From the NCBI GenBank assembly GCA_018697195.1, contig JAGMWU010000029.1, positions 1,098,908 through 1,162,907 of the forward strand: a DNA stretch of 64,000 nucleotides, read 5' to 3'. This document shows positions 59,824 to 64,000 of this stretch, in pieces. The position numbers were made by a program, and so were the translations under genes. The notes beneath the pieces were generated by a model that searched no databases, was not told the origin of the DNA, and saw nothing but the letters and a program-made list of their open reading frames with translations. This DNA is from Certhia americana (lineage: Eukaryota; Chordata; Aves; Passeriformes; Certhiidae). How positions within the stretch are numbered: position 1 is the first letter of the stretch; every line of letters begins with the position of its first letter.

Positions 59824-61382
59824 CTGAAAAATGGGAAGAAAAGGGGAAAAATAGAGCCATGAGGGAATCAGGTTTGGAAATGGACTCTCCAAAGGCAGGG
59901 CAGGATTTGGGAAAAGGAATGAAGCGATTAAGTCACCCTGGGTATGGAATACACTGGGAAAGGACATCGTGTAGCTATTTCCAGATTTTATGGCGAAGAA
60001 ATAAAATTAACAGACAACAAAGGTGGGTTTTTACCTTCCAGACAGGCCTGTGACACCTTCTGGAGGAGCTGCACATTACCACTTTCCCAAAAACCTGCCC
60101 ACAGAGGTCACCACCACCTCTGGCACATCGATTCCATAATGATCATTTTTTAGTCATTCACAGGAGTAACTCCAGCCTCAGAAAACATCAGAAATGGAAT
60201 GTTGTAATAAAAACCACTCCTATTCCAGACTAAACCACACTCATTTCCAAACTAAATCACACTTGCTCCTAAAAGCTCTGCACAGCCAAGAACCAATTTT
60301 AGCACCAAAACTTGGGATCCTTTGCAAATTTAATCCTTCCCAAAGACAAAGTTAAGCTGGATGCTTATGGGATTTCCAGGGGGAATAGGATTAAGTGCAG
60401 GAGCCCACACTCCTGGAGCGCCTTTTCCCTGGGACTTGCTGGAGCTTCACTGGGCAAAGCAGAGCCTCCCCAGGACCAGATGGGAAACTTAAAATTGAAT
60501 TTGCATTCAAACCAAGTAAAAAGACAAAATCAGTGAAATGCTTTGCTGTGGTTCAAGGAATTGATCAGCAAAGTCAGAGCAGACCAAAGCCAGACCACCT
60601 GATTTATTTAAAATACTGATTTAAGAACAGATCACATCCTGAATGCAGCAATGAAATGTTCCCAGACACAAAATTTCCATATTTACGTATGCCTGTGCAA
60701 ATCCATTGGTGAATAACCACATTTGTTTTTAAGAAAGCAAAAAATTCACCCAAACGTTTTCAGAGGGGAATTCTTGAGACTTGTGAAGGTTTGTGTTTGA
60801 GGAGCTCTGGAATGGACTGGAAATGAAATAAATAAATAATCAGAGCTCTTCTGCCAGGAAATTCCCATGAAATGCCTCCCATTCCCACTGGGATGAGGTG
60901 CTCTGCCTCCTGGCCAGGCTCCAGCACAGCCTAGAGATTTCACCACCGGAAATTCTCTCTGAGATTGGAGCTTTCTTCAAAATATTGTGGCTATAAATAT
61001 CCCAGCAGGAGCAGGCCAGGTATGTGAATCCCTGCAGGATCCCTGATCCCAAGCAGAGACATCTTCCTGTGCTGTAGGGCAGCGTTTGTTCCCACAGGCC
61101 CCAGTTTATGCCACAGACACACAGACAATGCACTGAATCCATCATTTCCACAGCATTACAAGAATTTTACTGGATTTCTGCTCCTAAGAGCTTCTCCCAC
61201 ACCCACTTTCCTCTCCCTCTCCACAAAGGGGCTGTAAATCAGGATTTTAAAACTGACTGGTGAGCTGGGTGTGCAGCTCAGACACCTTAAAGACCCCAGA
61301 ACTGGCCAAAAAGTAAAAATCCCATTCACATTCTAACAGAAAAATCTGGATAATTTTCATGGCAAAAGCTGAACGTGAATCT

Positions 61383-61790
61383 GAAGTGTGGAATGGTTTG
61401 GGTTGGGAGGGGATTTAAATCCCATCAGTGTCACCTCTGTTATGGGCAGGGACACCTCCCACTGTCCCAGGGTGCTCCAACCTGGCCATGGACACTTCCA
61501 GGGATGCAGGGGCAGTCACAGCCTCTCTGGGAATTCCATCCCAGTCCCTCCTCACCCTCACAGGGAGGAATTCCTTCCCAATATCCCATCCATCCCTGCT
61601 CTCTGGCCGTGGAAGCCATTCCCTGTGTCCTGTCCCTCCATCCCTTGTCCCCAGTTCCTCCCCAGCTCTCCTGGAGCCCCTTCAGGCCATGCAAGGGGCT
61701 CTGAGCTCTCCCTGGAGCCTTCTCCTCTCCAGGTGAACATTCCCAGTTCTCCCAGCCTGGCTCCAGAGAGGCTCCAACCCCAGAGCATCC
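61383..61790 (-). mobile_element. CR1 LINE, 5'-truncated
   Basis: Reverse-complement CR1 of about 400 bases: GTGGAATGGTTTGGGTTGG, TATGGGCAGGGACACCTCCC, CACAGGGAGGAATTCCTTCC, CTTCTCCTCTCCAGGTGAAC, CCCAGCCTGGCTCCAGAGAG. A clean reference copy for the one beside exon 45. Confidence 0.93.
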
Positions 61791-62180
61791 CCGATTCCCC
61801 TCTGGCCTGGTCCCTCCAGGTCCCCGTTGTGCTGCAGGGCTGTCACACCCAGGGATTCCCACAAACAATTCCCACATGCCCTGGGTTTTTCTGGGACAAT
61901 CACTCATTATTCAAATACCAGGCTGCATTTTTCCCATAAATTGCAGCCCAGGGAAAGGTGGGTGGACACGAGCCCAGACTTTCTGCTGGGAACACAGAGT
62001 TAATTCAGCCCAAAGAGCACCAGGAAGGACCCAGCTGTTCCCTTCCCCTTCCTAAAGATCACAGCAGCCACAAGACAGAACTAAACCCTGAACTACCCTT
62101 CCCTTCCCCTTTGCTACTCCACCAGGCAGGTTTCACATCCCAACTCACAGCATTTAAAACCTAGAAGAACTCCCACATTT

Positions 62181-62230
62181 AAAAAAAAAAAAAAAAAAAA
62201 AAAAAGAAAAAGAAAAGGAAAAAAAAAAAA
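62181..62230. repeat. Poly(A)/(AAAAG) tract
   Basis: About 50 bases of A interrupted by single G or GG. Confidence 0.95.
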
Positions 62231-63424
62231 GTTGATTTTTTTTATTCCTTGCCTTGCCAGACTGAACTAAGCCAGAACAGAGGGTCACTGTCTGAAGCCT
62301 CCTCCCTCATGGTTATGTACAAGATTATAAAAGACAAATTGCTGGCATATTTTCTCTGGGAGCTTTGCTCGTTGCAAGTGATGTTTCCTGCTGCTGGAAG
62401 TCAGAGCTGCCCACAACCCATCCCATCTGCAAGGATTTGTGCTGCTGAGCCCCCTCCGTGACCTCTCTCCCACTTGAAAGGAAAAGGAAGCTTCACATCA
62501 CAAACATGGGCATACCATGGAAAAATAAAACCCCTTCACTTAAATCCTGACAGACCAGTAAGAAAGGAAGAAGGAAAAATTATACAGAGACTTTTGTATT
62601 CAAATTGCAGCAACATCTGAAGTTAAGACTTTTTGCTCCAAGCTAAACTTCAGCTGTGATTTCATCCTTTGAAATTCACTTCAGAGTGTTGATCCTGCTC
62701 CTTTTATCATCCCAGATGAAAAGCAGCACTGAAAATGAGGAAACTTAATTCAAATAAAGAGGTAGAGGTGGAAAACACAAGCCTGGGTTTGTTTAATGAT
62801 CACTTTTTCGAGCACAACTGGAGGCAATGTCTCATGTTTGGTACAGTGCTCCAGTTTGGTTAAAAGGTGAAGAATGTGCTTTTCAAGTGCACCCAGCCTA
62901 TGGAATTCATGAGGATTGGAAAGGGCAGCAGATAATTCCATGAGCAGTTGATTTTATGGCACAGCCAGGGCCAGAGGTGAAGATAAGGAGCAATTTTTGT
63001 GCTCCAGGGCAGACAGTGACTCCTCAGAGGGGCTGGAGGAGGAACTCTGAGGGCATTGCACAACCTCAGGGGATACTCTACTCCAAAGTCACCCCACAAA
63101 CAGGGACTGCACTGGTGGCAAAGGAAACCTGGCAGAGCCTGGGCTCCCTAGGGCTTAGAACAGTGGCTTAGGGAGCAGGTTTGGCTCTGTCACTGGTCCA
63201 GGACACCAGGTCAGCCCCAGCACACATTCCTGAGCCATGGAACACTGACACTGAACACTCAAACACCACAGGGCCTCAGTGCATGGGGCACAAAACAAGA
63301 AGTACAATTCTATTGCAAGTTAAAAAAAACCCCAAACACACTTTAAAACCCACAAAGCTCCACTTTGTGCAAGAGCCCAAGGAGAAGCCTCAATTTGCAA
63401 CAGGTCTGCGAGCAGCTCATGAAG

Positions 63425-63705
63425 CCTGAGCTGGGGTTCAGAGGAACCAGGGACAGATGTGGAATTTTCAGGGGGAATGGCTTCAAAGTGACAGAGAGAA
63501 GGTTTAGATGGGACATTGGGAATGAATTTCACCCTGTGGGGGTTGTCTGGAATTCCCAGAGGATTTTTGGCTGCCCCATCCCTGGAAGTATCCAAGGCTA
63601 GGTTGGAGCAGCCTGGGATAGGGGAAGGTGTCCCTGCCCTTGGCAGTGGTGGGATAGGATGAGCTGTTAAGTCCCTTCCAACCCAAACATTCCATGATTC
63701 CATGT
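63425..63705 (+). mobile_element. CR1 LINE fragment
   Basis: Plus-strand CR1: GGGGAATGGCTTCAAAGTGA, GGTTTAGATGGGACATTGGG, CATCCCTGGAAGTATCCAAG, CAACCCAAACATTCCATGAT. Confidence 0.9.
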
Positions 63706-64000
63706 TTCTTTTAATTCCTAGACCCATTTTTCCCCCAGATTAATTTCTTTTCAAGACTGCCCTAAAGGCCAAGTTGAGTTAAATGCCTCAAAATGAAAAG
63801 AGAAGAAGCAAGAACTGTCACACACAATTTCTGCGTAATTCAAATCAGAAAGAAATAGAATCTTTCCCTCCATGAGTGCACTTGAAATGTGGATTATTGG
63901 CCTGGAAAACAGAGCCCCTGCATGATCCATTATCTCTGAGTTGCCTCTGAACCCCCCCCTGCCCCACCCACCACAAAGACACAACAACCCCATCCAAATG

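Larger units (their letters stand above)
59824..64000 (-). other. DOCK5: DOCK5 intron 1, partial
   Basis: Runs off the right edge. It contains two CR1 copies (61383-61790, 63425-63705) and an A-rich tract (62181-62230). No exon 1, CpG-rich promoter or start codon context was found. Confidence 0.8.

Noticed and set aside
59824..64000. DOCK5 exon 1 and promoter
   Set aside because: No start codon followed by a basic 13-residue stretch and donor, and no CpG-rich region was found; they must lie beyond the right edge.
1..64000. Endogenous retrovirus or DNA transposon
   Set aside because: No paired long terminal repeats, terminal inverted repeats or gag/pol/transposase-like frames were recognised; dispersed repeats are CR1 or SINE-like.

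Overview
The window is vertebrate nuclear DNA, almost certainly from a bird. Genes are split into short exons with GT-AG introns, there are no operons or ribosome-binding sites, and dispersed repeats are dominated by 5'-truncated CR1 LINEs (at least 20 copies). No Alu or L1 elements were recognised. The subject gene is very compact: 51 exons in 54 kb.

One gene fills most of the window: DOCK5 on the minus strand, a Rac guanine-nucleotide exchange factor. I could place every coding exon from exon 2 (59740-59823, inside the SH3 domain) to the terminal exon 52 with its stop codon (5937-6038). All 51 exon junctions keep phase and together give 5570 coding bases. With an exon 1 the length of the human one, which must lie beyond 64000, the protein would be 1870 residues, the length I recall for human DOCK5. 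No frameshift or in-frame stop was found. Layout in protein order: SH3 (exons 2-4), ELMO-contacting helical region (exons 5-13), DHR-1/C2 lipid-binding domain (exons 14-18), armadillo-like helical region (exons 19-35), catalytic DHR-2 (exons 36-47), and a Ser/Pro-rich tail with two six-proline SH3-ligand motifs (exons 48-52).

Left of DOCK5 is a probable second gene in convergent orientation. A plus-strand terminal exon at 1386-1424 looks like the last coding exon of GNRH1 (gonadotropin-releasing hormone 1 precursor), followed by polyadenylation signals at 1479 and 1522. The likely distal DOCK5 poly(A) signal is at 1851-1856, so the two 3' ends are about 300 bases apart. This matches the DOCK5-GNRH1 tail-to-tail order known in human. 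The rest of GNRH1 would lie left of the window, and bases 1-390 are a GC-rich minisatellite in its inferred last intron.

Non-coding content: 1-1385 inferred GNRH1 intron; 1560-1830 intergenic gap; about 1835-5936 inferred DOCK5 3' UTR; 6039-59739 DOCK5 introns 2-51; 59824-64000 part of intron 1. The introns hold CR1 fragments, several minisatellites (some touching splice sites), two long AT-rich arrays, and a 10-base assembly gap (38501-38510) inside a 24-bp tandem repeat. Most notable are a minor-spliceosome (U12-type) intron 41, a non-consensus donor (GTCTTT) on catalytic exon 45 beside a CR1 insertion, and a 381-base intron 43 that is an open, frame-preserving insertion within DHR-2. I saw no new defence, mobile or biosynthetic system.
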